A stretch of 64,000 bases of DNA. Source: Ceratothoa steindachneri. Its lineage: Eukaryota > Arthropoda > Malacostraca > Isopoda > Cymothoidae. Numbering within the stretch: position 1 is the first letter of the stretch; the number at the start of each line of letters is the position of its first letter. The DNA lies in assembly GCA_963969495.1 (NCBI GenBank), contig OZ018328.1, positions 1,302,001-1,366,000 on the forward strand, given 5' to 3'. The notes under the pieces are model-generated. The model made no database searches. It saw nothing but the letters and a program-made list of their open reading frames with translations, and was not told the origin of the DNA. Below are positions 21,691 to 31,869 of the stretch, piece after piece. The translations under genes were made by a program, and so were the position numbers.

Positions 21691-21921
21691 TTAATTTATG
21701 ACCAAGGTTCTGTGTGATTCACTTCGGATGCGGACCTCCCTAGTATATAGTGGTTTAAATTCTTGTTTGCATGCTCAGGCCCATGACTGAGTGGTTATTC
21801 CCACACCTTATTGCCTGTCGTTAAAATGGGGGGAGGTAGTAATAGTAAAAATTAGTTGAAATGACGTTCACTTGATGTCATAATGTGGCCATTATTTTGA
21901 GAATAATATAATTGTTTGCAG
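21691..21921 (+). other. Intron 3' end
   Basis: Unique sequence up to a plausible 3' splice site, 'attgtttgcag', ending at 21921. The polypyrimidine tract is weak. Confidence 0.45.
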
Positions 21922-22809
21922 ATCGAATGTGCACCTTTAAACCACATGGCAGAGGGTTTGTCACAAACTAACTCAGAAGTGCTTATGTGTGACGGAAAAG
22001 AGAAGCTTGAGAAGAAGAAAACTATTGAGAAGCATTTCAAATGCAGTTGTTGTCCTTATCAATCAGCTCGAACGGTGGAGCTTCAGAGACATCAAAGAAT
22101 CCACACAGGTGAAAAGCCTTTCAAATGTAGTACCTGTCCCTATAAAGCAGCTCAAATGGGAAATCTTAAAAAACATGAAAGAACACACACTAGTGAAAAG
22201 CCTTTCAAATGTACTTCCTGTCTTTATAAAACATCAAATATTGCGAGGCTTCGGAAACATCAAAGAATCCACTCGGGTGAAAAGCCCTACAAATGCAGTT
22301 ATTGTCCATATCAATCAGTGAATAGTGGGAATGTTAAGCAACATGAAAGAACCCACACTGGTGAAAAACCTTTCCAGTGCAGTATCTGTCCCTATAAAGC
22401 AGCGCAAATAGGGAGTCTTAAGAAACATCAAAGAATACACACAGGAGAAAAGCCTTTCAAGTGTAATTTCTGTTCTCATCACTCATCCAATTCGGGGGAT
22501 CTTAAACAACATGAAAGAATCCACACTGGTGAAAAGCCTTTTAAATGCAATATCTGCCCCTATAAAGCAGCACAAATGGGGAGTCTTAACAAACATCAAA
22601 GAACCCACACAGGAGAAAAGCCTTTTAAATGCAGTTACTGTCCATATCAATCATTGGATAGTGGAAATGTTGAGCAACATGAAATTACTCACTCAGGAAA
22701 AAAGCCTTTCAAATGCAGTATTTGTCCCTATAAAGCTGCAAAGATTAGAAGTCTTCGGTCACATGAGAAAACCCACACCAGTGAAAGGCTTTTCAAATGC
22801 AGCTCCTGA
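21922..22809 (+). CDS. C2H2 zinc-finger protein, main exon
   Basis: The protein is a likely DNA-binding transcription factor. After the phase-0 acceptor comes a 40-residue linker, then nine complete C-x2-C-x12-H-x3-H fingers joined by TGEKPF-type linkers. They alternate two core types, CPYKAAQMGxL and CPYQSxxSGNV, which shows tandem duplication of finger pairs. A tenth finger starts (FKCSS) and stops at TGA 22807-22809. DNA after the stop continues with more fingers in another frame, so the stop comes from a one-base insertion and the array was once longer. The product may still be functional as a nine-finger protein. The TGEKP linkers are typical of metazoan C2H2 arrays. Confidence 0.82.
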   Translation: MECAPLNHMAEGLSQTNSEVLMCDGKEKLEKKKTIEKHFKCSCCPYQSARTVELQRHQRIHTGEKPFKCSTCPYKAAQMGNLKKHERTHTSEKPFKCTSCLYKTSNIARLRKHQRIHSGEKPYKCSYCPYQSVNSGNVKQHERTHTGEKPFQCSICPYKAAQIGSLKKHQRIHTGEKPFKCNFCSHHSSNSGDLKQHERIHTGEKPFKCNICPYKAAQMGSLNKHQRTHTGEKPFKCSYCPYQSLDSGNVEQHEITHSGKKPFKCSICPYKAAKIRSLRSHEKTHTSERLFKCSS

Positions 22810-23136
22810 CCCCTATAAAGCACCACTTATGGGGAGTCTTCGTTCACATGAAAGATCCCATACCGGTGAAAAGCCTTTAATTGCAGTTCCTGTTCTTATA
22901 AAGCAGCACAAATGGGGTCTTAAGAAGCGTCAAAGAACCCACACAGAAGAGCCTTTCAAATGCAGTTACTGTCCATGCCAATCAGTTGATAAGTGAAATT
23001 TAAGTAACATTAAAGAACCCACGCTGGAGAAGTCTTTCAAATGAAGTACCTCTTCCTATAAAGCAGCGCAAATGGGTAGTCTGCAGAAAGATCTCAGTAC
23101 CCACACTGATGGCTCCTACTCAACACATTCCTAGGT
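22810..23136 (+). pseudogene. Decayed C-terminal fingers of the zinc-finger gene
   Basis: The plus strand continues the array in shifted frames: SLRSHERSHTGEKP, LKKRQRTHTEEPFKCSYC, and a final block whose DNA corresponds to AAQMGSLQK, with a key His changed to Asp (KDLSTHT) and a Cys codon TGC changed to TGA near 23043. It ends 'GSYSTHS' plus TAG at about 23134. At least three indels and two stops are visible. These are four to five former fingers, no longer translatable as one frame. Confidence 0.72.
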
Positions 23137-23454
23137 TGGGTGAGGAGAGCGATTACACAACCTTTACTAACAAAGTCGATGGATGAAGCCCCTTCCCACC
23201 AAGGTTCTACCAGACCAACCTTCTGCGGAAAGTCTTAATACCAGAGAGGAAAATAGTATTTTCGGAGAACAAGGGAACATCTATCAAGTATAAGCGCAAA
23301 TGTTATGAGTTATGGTAAGATGCCAGAAAAGGAAAGAACCACAGACGTCGGGTGGAGTAGGCATAGTAGTACTTAACGAGAATATGGGACGAGTTAAGTC
23401 TGGTACGCCATTTGGGAAGGAGATCGCAGGACATAAGGTATCTGTGAGTTAGCC

Positions 23455-23625
23455 GAGTTCTCCCACACTGCAGTACTTGTTCTTATAATGCAGCGCAAAT
23501 GGGTAGTCTGCAGAAACATCACAGTACCCACACTGGTGGCTCCTACTCAACATATCCCTAAGTTGGGTGAGGGGAGCGATGACACAACCTTTACTAACAG
23601 TCAATGCATCAAGCCTCTCCCCACC
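23455..23625 (+). repeat. Duplicate of the zinc-finger gene's terminal finger
   Basis: This segment repeats 23040-23210 at about 420 bp distance. Here the last finger is intact as CSTCSYNAAQMGSLQKHH, followed by STHTGGSYSTYP and a TAA. The shared sequence continues past the stop into 3' UTR ('gttgggtgagg.gagcgat'). It shows what the original C-terminus looked like. The duplication may be a local tandem event, or a second gene copy's 3' end left behind. Confidence 0.6.
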
Positions 23626-24829
23626 AAGCACAGTCTTTTGTGGGAGAATGAATTCCAGTAACCGAATGTGCAAGTTTGGTGTCGCAGGCCCACGTGGAGC
23701 CTCAGCTCGCGAGAAGACTACATTAAGAACATGCGTTGCCCCGACGTTGGCCTCGCAAATTAGGCGATCACGACATTTTTCGTCTGCGCAGTTTTTCAAT
23801 TGCTTCTACGCATAGTGATTCCCCTTCAAAACATCTACAAAGAAGCATACAAAAAGCCTCGCATAGAACACTCAGATTTCACTTCTCAGCAAGACTATAT
23901 TTTGTGTTCCACAATCACTCCCGCGTAATTCGAATTGTAAATTAATTTGCCACCTAATTCGCGATATTCTAAACTAACTTTTATACTATTTCATACTTGA
24001 CCATAATTAGATTCTTGTTTATTCTTAATATATTTTTATAATTACAAAAACAATCGTTATTGCTGCACCTAACCAATTGCTGGATCAGAATTATTTAGTT
24101 GTCAAATTAAATTGTAGTGACAATTGTTATCTTAGGCAGCTTAGCCATTGTGTATTTCTAGTGGAGATGCAATTGATGACGCTTAAGTGTGTGCAATTTT
24201 AAGTCCCTGTTCATATAAGCGGGCGCTCAAACGACGCTGTAAACAGTTTAGTAGGAAATGGAAATAGCACTAAGAACCTCAGTCTTGTAAGTATTTTAGG
24301 TTTATTTATAATGTCTATTAAAATGGGATGAAAATAACACTTAAGAACCTCAGACTCGTAAGTATTTTCATGTTTATTTATAGTTTTGTATTAAAATGGG
24401 CTCACCAACCATTAAATCCTTTTTTGGAACTATCCTAATGGACAGGGGGTTTTTTTGGCTAAGTGTTTATATTGTGTTCATGTAATCAACAACATGCATC
24501 AAAAATCTACAGCCGGGAGGGACCCTTTAAGCCATGTGTAGGATTGCGTTTGACTTCAAAGGAAAAATTATTTGTTCCTATTGCCAGTTACTTTATTAAT
24601 TAATTCACTTGATAATTAATATTTTGACCTAATATATGCATAAAAGTATGCTACCGAATACATCGGCGAACGAATTATTTAAGGAAGAAACAAATTGGGT
24701 AGCTGTTTAATCCAAGTGGATTCTAAATGGCAGCAGAGGCAAATTAATTATGAAACAAAGACAAGATCACTATGAGATAAAAATGTAAAAAAAAGAAGAA
24801 GCGTTTTAAGATTCCTCTGTCAGAAGAAG
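23626..24829. other. Intergenic sequence with one short tandem repeat
   Basis: AT-rich, no coding signal recognised. It contains the 71-bp direct repeat listed separately. Confidence 0.45.
24258..24399. repeat. 71-bp tandem repeat, two units
   Basis: Two diverged units each contain 'aagaacctcag.ct.gtaag' and 'tattaaaatggg'. The starts of the first block are at 24272 and 24343, giving the 71-bp period. Confidence 0.75.
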
Positions 24830-25640
24830 ACGAAGGTGGGCCGGGCGAATTACTTTTGCAAGGCTCAGGAAACAGGCCACCAGAGATTGATAAAATACGA
24901 AGATTCCAATAGAAGATAACCGTCAGATTGATCCCCACCACAAAAAAAAACTGGTGAATCGAGCAACAGCCAAAACAAGATAGCCGTGGCTAAGTCTCGT
25001 ATGAGGGATGCAAAAGTTGCAAAGGGCTACCTCTTGGGAATGTAGACTCTGAAGACTCAATGGCTAAAAACAGACAGACTGATATTGTGTAATTTAAAAG
25101 ATGAACACCCATCGCCTTCGTCCTGCCACAAATGAAAATAAGCCTTCATAGAAGGAAAGATATCTCGAAAAGGCAATGCCGAGTTATCCGGGTCCCCTGC
25201 ATAGGCAGTACTGGGCCGCTGATCAGCCGCCCTCTCGTTACCCATGAACTCAAAATAGAATCGGCTAAATGGGACGCATTCAGGACCAACCATTTGCAGA
25301 TTTCTGTAGCTAAGGGATTGGATGCACTAAAATTGCGAATCGCTTGTAAAACAATCAGTCAAAGAAAATAACGAAATCTTTAAAATGCAAGAAATTGGAT
25401 CAGCCTAAAAACTAAAAGAATGCCGAAAGTTCAACGGTAAAAAGAGACGCTACCAGCGGCAAAGAAATGGTTAAAAACTTTTCGGTAAACTGATGTAGCA
25501 CCTGCGCCTCGGTCTGACTTGGAACTATCTGTGTATATTAGGCAATTTTTTGTATGTTGGATCGCATGTTCGATATACAGACACTTAAGAAAACAAAGAT
25601 CCACGGAGGAATTGAACAAGCTTGTACAAACTGTGGAAGG
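24830..25640 (-). pseudogene. LINE RNase H and C-terminal end, decayed
   Basis: Minus strand from about 25560 reads CLIYTDSSKSDRGAGATSVY, the start of a LINE RNase H domain with its first catalytic Asp. Lower down is MGNERAADQ (the GNERAD motif with the last Asp), then LPFRDIFPSMKAYFHLWQ, and in a neighbouring frame a CNFCIPHTRLSHGYL block equivalent to the LRIGHTRLTHGYL motif that ends these proteins. Frameshifts separate the blocks. The family differs from the I-like LINE elsewhere in the window, whose wording is GHVGIWDNERAD. It may extend to about 25870. Confidence 0.6.
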
Positions 25641-26299
25641 TAGAGCACGCCAACTAGTGGGCGGCGACGACGAAAGGGCAAGTACTCATAAAGCACCCAG
25701 GTTGGAGAGGATCTATTCGGAGCTTCAAAGGGCAAGCTAAAGACGGCAACGTATTGAATGCAGCCTTTGATCCAACAGAATAAAGGCATCTGTAAGCATC
25801 TGACGCAGGGGGCCTGTTTTACACGACAGACGCATGCCATACAGATCTGCAGTCGATAATAGGGCAAGGAGACCCCGTGAGATGCACTCTAATTTCGCAG
25901 AGTAGACAACGACCAGCTTACCCCCCCATAAGGGGTGCTGCGATTTGCCTTCTTGGCCGCCATGTTAACGAAATTCAGCGACCAGTCCGACGCCAGCTTA
26001 GCCTCTCCTCCTTTCTGACAGCCTGTGATTGAACCCTACTTCCTCACTTTCCCTACAACCTCTCCCACAACTTTCCATGATCGGACTCTAATTTCACAGG
26101 GTAGACGCCAACCAGCTTCCTCTCACCCATCTGTCCCGGATCGGGGCTGAGGGGGAGGGGACAACGTTCCCTTGCTCCTGAGTTCCGGCCTAGGGTGGTG
26201 GGTTTTTAACAATCTGCTTCATCCTAATCCACACCTTCACATACCCTTTCTTCCTCTTTTCCCAGGGGGAGCCAACTGGAGGTCCCCTCTAGGATAGAC

Positions 26300-27404
26300 A
26301 TGGTCCTTGAGGCAAACAAGCCTCAGACGGTAGGGCTTTCCATGGGAGCGAATCCGGGCTCGGCGCCAAGCACCGAACCCGAATCTGCCCCTATGCAAGG
26401 TCCTTCTCAAACGGCCTGGGTTTCCAAAGCAGTACAAGGAGGGGAGGGATCTCCTCCGACCGGTGCCCCTGCGACTGTCAGGACCTTATCCATCTCGGAT
26501 AAGGACCTGGCTGAGGCCGTTCCATCTGGCCTGGGGGCTCCTGCTGGCGGAGGGGAGAAGCGGGCTCATTCCACGCCCTCCTCTCCTAAAAAGAAAAAAA
26601 AAAGAAAAAATACTAAAAAGACTCGGGGCTCCTCTGCATCCACGGGAGCTTTGGGGACGGATACGTCTGCTGCAACTTCCGGCCACTCTGTTCCCCCCCC
26701 CCTCCATAGGGCGAGCCTCGATAACATCGGGGCCCCTCATTCAGAGGTTACCTGGCGTTTTCGAGCACGCTGGCTATAAACGCTTCCTCGTTATTCGCTC
26801 CACTGTTGGCAGCTTCTTGGCCAAGGGCAACATGATCCATCAGAAGAGAGCTTTACCTAGTATAATTGGTAGAGAGTCGAAGATGACCCGTTTCTCGGAC
26901 GGGAGCCTTCTGGCGAATCCTTCCGAGGCGGCCAAGATAAGTGCTCTTTGGACACTTCATGGCACCCCGGTGAGTGTGCCGCCGCAATCTACGATTAACT
27001 TTGTGAACGGATTAGTTTATGCGAGGGAACTTATTGACTACTCCATAGAAGACATCACCTTAGAGCTGGCCGACCATGGGGCGATCAAAGTTGAACGTAT
27101 GATGATAAAACAGGGAGGGGCCTTGAGACCCGCCCATACACTTATCGTCACGTTCGACTGTGACAAGCTCCCTGAGTCGGTGCGTGCCGGTTGGTACCGC
27201 TACCGCGTGAAGGCATTCATGCTACTGCCGCGGAGTTGCTATTACTGTCACAGCTTCGGCCATACGAATCACTCATGTAGACGTGCGAAGTCGGAGTTGG
27301 CCAAAGTATGTGTAAATTGTTCCAAGCCCGCGCACCATAAGTCCAAATCGTGTGTGGCTAAGTGTGTCAATTGCGGAGAGCCGCACCCTGCTTTTTTGAA
27401 GTAA
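26300..27404 (+). pseudogene. I-like ORF1, one frameshift
   Basis: This gag-like protein packages LINE RNA. An N-terminal open frame (26300-26779) is low complexity with a lysine block (SSPKKKKKRKNTKKTRG). A frameshift at about 26735-26790 leads into the frame open to 27404, which reads KGNMIHQKRALPSIIGR, YSIEDITLELADHGAIKV and CDKLPESVRAGWYRYRVKAF. Three CCHC-type motifs follow: CYYCHSFGHTNHSC, CVNCSKPAHHKSKSC and CVNCGEPH. The 'LPESVRAGWYRYRV' block before the knuckles is characteristic of I-group ORF1. Only the single frameshift stops it being full length. Confidence 0.8.
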
Positions 27405-28339
27405 TGTAGTGCATATCTCCTTAAGAAAGAAATCCTGGCCGTTCAGGTCCAGACTCGACTCTCATTCCGCGAAGCTAAGGATTTGTTCCTGGTCTCCCGG
27501 CTCTGCCTGGGACGTCTTATGCCTCAATAGTTAGAAAGACACCATCTGTTCCTGGCACATCCAGGACATCAAGCACGGTTGTTTCCACGCCCATTCGGAG
27601 CCCTTCTGTGGATTCTACTCAACCCGGGGTCTTGCCTGATAAAGCTGGCGACACAAAGGGTTCACACCCAGCACCGGATAAAACCAGAGTTCCCCCAGCG
27701 TGACCGTTTCCTGTAAGGCGAAAAGGGCCACGCGCCTCCACCGAGTCGTTAGACTCACAGGAGCCAACACCCCTGAAGATGGTCGCCAGGCCATCTTCCG
27801 GAGTTCCTAAAGCTGTCCCCTGAGAGGAGGACAGCAACAAAGGAGCTTCGGCTCCTTCGCCTACGCCTTGTGGTAGGCTGAGTGGCTCGGAGACGGTGGA
27901 TCCTTGAAAAGAGGGCCCCCCCCACCTCTGAAGCAGCAACGCCCGTTAAGGTTTCGAGGCGGAGGGAGGAAGAGACTCGCATGGCGATCCCAACCTCCCC
28001 TAATAAGTCCTCGAGGGCAACAGCGCTTTCCGCGCATTGTCAGGCCAACAGCGATCGGGGTTCTGCCTCCGGGAAGCGTACGGCCATTCCTGTGAGGGTC
28101 TTCTGTTCGAAGAGGACCCCAGCGTCTCTTCCGAGCTAGGCCTGGAGGGCATATTCCTTAAATGGAATTGCCGTGGACTCAGGGCCAACTGGGGGGAGCT
28201 GCGGAGGTTCGTCTTGTCCCGTTCCCCGTTAGCTATATTTCTGCAGGAGACCATTCTAGGAGCGTGCCCCCTGCCCGCCCTCACAGGGTATAAGGGTTTG
28301 TGACCCCACCACCACGAGATGGGGTCAGGGTGGAGGATG

Positions 28340-28800
28340 CGTGGTTTACACCTGGCATGATGTCTCCGTTCTTCTTTAAACTTCAGATACCTCCTTTCAG
28401 GCAGTGGCTGTGCAGCTTCACCTGGATAGGAAGTATACTATAATTTCGGCGTACATTCCACCGTCAGCTGACCTCTATGCTGGAGACTTACGAGGCGTTG
28501 TGGGACGGTTGCCGATGCCCTTTCTCTTGCTTGGAAATTTGAACAGCAGACAGCCTCCCTGTGGGGATTACTCAATAAATCCCAGGGGAAAAGTCCTTGC
28601 CGATCTGATCGAAGAGCTTGAGATAGATGTCCTAAATGTGGATGAGTTTACGCATCACTACCCTAGAAGCGCTTCATTTTCTTGCCTTGATCTATCTTTG
28701 TGCTCTTCGGATGCAGAGCCTGATTTTGATTTAGGGGTGGTCGATGACCTCCATAGTAGTGATCACTTTCCCATTCAAATATCATTTTCAGGGTAACTAG
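28340..28800 (+). pseudogene. I-like ORF2 endonuclease domain
   Basis: APE-type endonuclease that makes the first-strand nick. An open frame at 28404-28796 reads VQLHLDRKYTIISAYIPPSA, LLLGNLNSRQ, FTHHYPRSASFSCLDLSLCS and the active-site SSDHFPIQISF. The block reading LLLGNLN corresponds to the usual GDFN, with Asp and Phe replaced by Asn and Leu, a likely loss of a metal or phosphate contact. The N-terminal part upstream (27900-28303) is in other frames. Confidence 0.72.
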
Positions 28801-29428
28801 GGCTAGAGAGCCCACCTCGGTGGTGCTTGGCGCGAGCGCGGCGGCCTGCATTTCAGGAAATGACTGAATTATCTATCTCAGTCGAGGAGTTTAGATCGGT
28901 AGATGAGGCCGTTTATTTCTTCTCCGGCAACCTCATGGCCGCGGGCCTGACTACTATTCCCAGAACGTCTGGCCGTTTTGCACGCTGACCACTCCCGTGG
29001 TGGACGGCCGAGTGTGAGACGGCCCTCAAACAGAAGCGTTATGCCTATATTCGCTATAAGCCCTGCCTGAACGATTTCACTGTAGGTGAATTTCGTCGGG
29101 CTAGATCTAGGATCTGGTATATTTCGAAGCACAGGCATACGTGTCTTCACTTAACGGGAAGACCCTTCTGGCAGAGGTGTGTAAGCGGGTCGAAAGGATT
29201 TGGGTCAAGTTCTCGCAAGACCCCCCCCCCCCCCCTCGCGTTCTCCAGGCGAATGGGTCCGCAATCTCGGACCCCGTGTCCGTGGCGGAATCCTTCACGA
29301 CCGCTTTCTTCGCATTCTCTAGCCGGGATGCTGCTCCGCCAGCTTTCAATGCACGTCGTGATGTCGCGTAAGGGCGCCGGTTAGACTTTACCTCCAGAGG
29401 CGGAGAACCCTTCAACTACAGGTTTACT

Positions 29429-30524
29429 GTGAGTGAGTTATTTTCCTCTCTTGCTTCGTGCGCGGGCACCGCCCATGGTCCGGACAATGTCCCATACGCC
29501 ATGCTTCGACACCTGGGTGAGCGAGGCACGGCCTTTCTCTTAGATTTGTTCAACAGGATCTGGGGGGAGGGTCTCCGCCTACATTCCTGGAGAATCGCTA
29601 CTGTGCTCGCCTTTCGCAAACCGGGGAGAGATCACTTTACTCTGGCTGGTTTCCGCTCAATCCCTCTAATCTCTTGCGTGTGCAAGTTGATGGTGAAATT
29701 GGTAAATGTTAGATTAGCCTTTTTCCTGGACAGCGGAGGCCAGGAGCAGGAAGAGGGCGTCCCGCAGTGAAGTATCCTCAGTGTCACAATCTTTGCCCTG
29801 AGCATCAATGGCATCACCTCGGGGCTGCCGAAAGATGTTCTCGCTACGCTCTACATTGACGACCTTTCGATCTCTTTTGGCGCGGCCCAGATGCCAACTC
29901 TGGAGCGTCGACTCTAACAGGCATTGAAACGAGTCTCTTGCTATGCCGAAGCGTACAGGTCTCGTTTTTTTTTGGCCAAGACTAAGTTAGTTCACTTCTG
30001 CCGCGATCCACGGCTCCACCCAGACTCAGGCTTGTTTCTTAATGGGGTACGGCTGGAAGTAGTTGAATCGCACCGTTTCCTTGGTTTTGTATTTGACCGA
30101 CGCCTTACCTGGGAGACTCATATTCTCAGCCTTAGGGTTTCTTGTACCCACGCCATGGATATTATCCGTTCCGTATTGTTTAGCGCTTGGAGCGCTAATA
30201 GGGCTACTGCCTTACTTTTTATCCTTTGTTCGTTCGAAGCTCGACTACGGATGCGAGTTTTATGCATCCGCAGCCGAGCGTTTATTACGGAAGGTGGACT
30301 CGATCCACCCCACCGGCCTTCGCCTTGCGACTGGTGCCATCCGCACTTTCCCTATTGAGAGCCTACTAGTCGATGCTGTGGATATTCCACTCGCTCTACG
30401 CCGTGTACCATGCATCCTTCGCCTGTACGCGCGAACCCTGCGCTTCCCTCATTCGCCAACAGCTCTCACCTCATTCGCAGCTGATCTCGACGGTGCCTAT
30501 GCCGCCGAGAGACGCCAGTCATAG
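29429..30524 (+). pseudogene. I-like ORF2 reverse transcriptase
   Basis: Target-primed reverse transcriptase. Blocks in order: GPDNVPYAMLRHLGE, LHSWRIATVLAFRKPGRDHF, AGFRSIPLISCVCKLM, 'QEEGVPQ' then a stop (TGA at 29768), LSINGITSGLPKDVLATLYI with DDLSISFG (the YIDDL catalytic box, near 29850), and then FLNGVRLEVVESHRFLGFVF and RLATGAIRTFPIESLL. The frame changes at about 29770, 29915 and 30060-30360. Catalytic aspartates are retained in DNA sequence. It is not translatable as one protein. Confidence 0.78.
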
Positions 30525-30586
30525 GTTAAACCAAAGGGTTTAAGACCAGAAAAGTCATTCGAGAGCTAGGTATAGCTCTTGGGCCG

Positions 30587-31450
30587 GTGGTGCCCCTGGT
30601 TCTGCCCAGGACGCCACCCTGGAGGCTACCACATTTGGCTATTTGTCGCCACGCCTTTGCTCCCAAAGCTTGTACAGCGCCAAGAATATTGCGTTCGACC
30701 TTTTTGGAGCTCACCTCGTGTCACGCTGAAACAGTGCCACTGTATACTGATGCTTCCAGGTCCCAAGAGGGGGTCGGCTTCCACGCCGAACCCTCTCTGT
30801 TTGAAGTCAGCGGGGCTCGGCCACGCGCTGCGTCTGTCTTCACGGCCGAGCTGGTGGCAATACACCACTCGGTACGAGAGATTACGGTACGTGCCTGGTT
30901 TGGAGACCGGATTGTGATCTATAGCCACTCACAAAGCGCCCTGAGTGCCCTCGGGGCATTGGAATCTCCGTATCCCCTGGTTCGGGATATCCGTGACACC
31001 ACGGTTTTGGCGAGCCGGGCGGTTGTCGAGATTATCTTCTTCTGGGTTCCTGGACATGTAGGAATTTGGGATAATGAGCGCGCCGATAAGGCCGCTAAAG
31101 AGAACGCGAGGACTCTGCGATTTGACCAGTTTCGCTTTTCCTCACACCTACTACATTGCCGGAATACGGGCTGCTTGGCAAAGAAGTTAGGAGACGGTCG
31201 AAGGGAATTTAAAGGTGCGTGCTATTGCGCCGCGACTGTTCCCATGGACCTATCCCCAATGCCGCGAAGGCCTCAGGTTGTTTTCTGTTGTTTCGGAATT
31301 GGGCCCACTCACGGGACGCACCGCCAGTTGATGGAGCGCTCGCCAGCGCCCTACTATGAAGACTGCATTGTCTCCCAGACTTTTCGACACATTCTTGTTG
31401 AATGTCCCAGTCTGGGCGATCTTCGCGCACGTTACTTGCCCCGGTTCTAG
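30587..31450 (+). pseudogene. I-like ORF2 RNase H domain and C-terminus
   Basis: RNase H degrades the RNA template after first-strand synthesis. The frame is open for 287 codons. Motifs: LYTDASRSQEGVGF (first Asp), FTAELVAIHH (Glu), IYSHSQSALSAL, and WVPGHVGIWDNERADKAAKE (last Asp). The third motif normally reads YSDSQSAL, and here His replaces the catalytic Asp. A cysteine/histidine tail follows (HILVECPSLGDLR), common at the ends of such LINE proteins. Reaction-critical change plus upstream breaks make it inactive. Confidence 0.8.
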
Positions 31451-31813
31451 GATGGGTGGGGTCGCTACCGCCTGTCCCTTGTACTCTGGACGAGTGCGTG
31501 CACATTGACTGGTGGACTTGGAGACTTTTGGGGGGGAGGCCGGCCTTCTCCGTTCTATTTAACTATGTTTTGTTTGTTTTTTGTTTAATGTTATTGTTGT
31601 TTTCTTTGTAGGTCTCACCCTCCTGCGCCGGGGGGGGGGAGGGGGACTTCTCCCCGACGCCGGAGCTTGCTTCCTAATTGTTGTTATCTTTCATTTTTAT
31701 CCTTGTTTTGTTTTCATATTCTTATTTTAAAGTAGCCTAGAGTTAGGCTGTGTGATTACGGTGACTTATACGCAAGTGGACACTCGCCAGATGGCTTCCT
31801 AAAAAAAAAAAAA
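31451..31813 (+). other. I-like LINE 3' UTR with poly-A
   Basis: T-rich 3' UTR with G-runs, the block 'gttaggctgtgtgattacgg', the terminal 'cactcgccagatggcttcct' and a 13-A tail. The terminal block recurs near 34125 and 21665. Confidence 0.65.
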
Positions 31814-31869
31814 TTCCCTCAATCATCACCAGAGCCGCTTTTGAACAGCTGCACTGAAAAAAAATTGAG

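Larger units (their letters stand above)
25885..31813 (+). mobile_element. I-like LINE, copy 2 (full length, frameshifted)
   Basis: The reference copy of the family here. It runs 5' UTR, ORF1 (CCHC gag-like), ORF2 with APE endonuclease, RT and RNase H, a 3' UTR, and a 13-base poly-A at 31801-31813. RNase H plus a CCHC-type ORF1 suggests the I/Nimb group. A motif 'actctaatttc.cag.gtagac' occurs at 25888 and 26086, hinting at repeated 5' UTR units. Each ORF has only a few frameshifts or stops, so it died more recently than the other copies. Confidence 0.85.
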
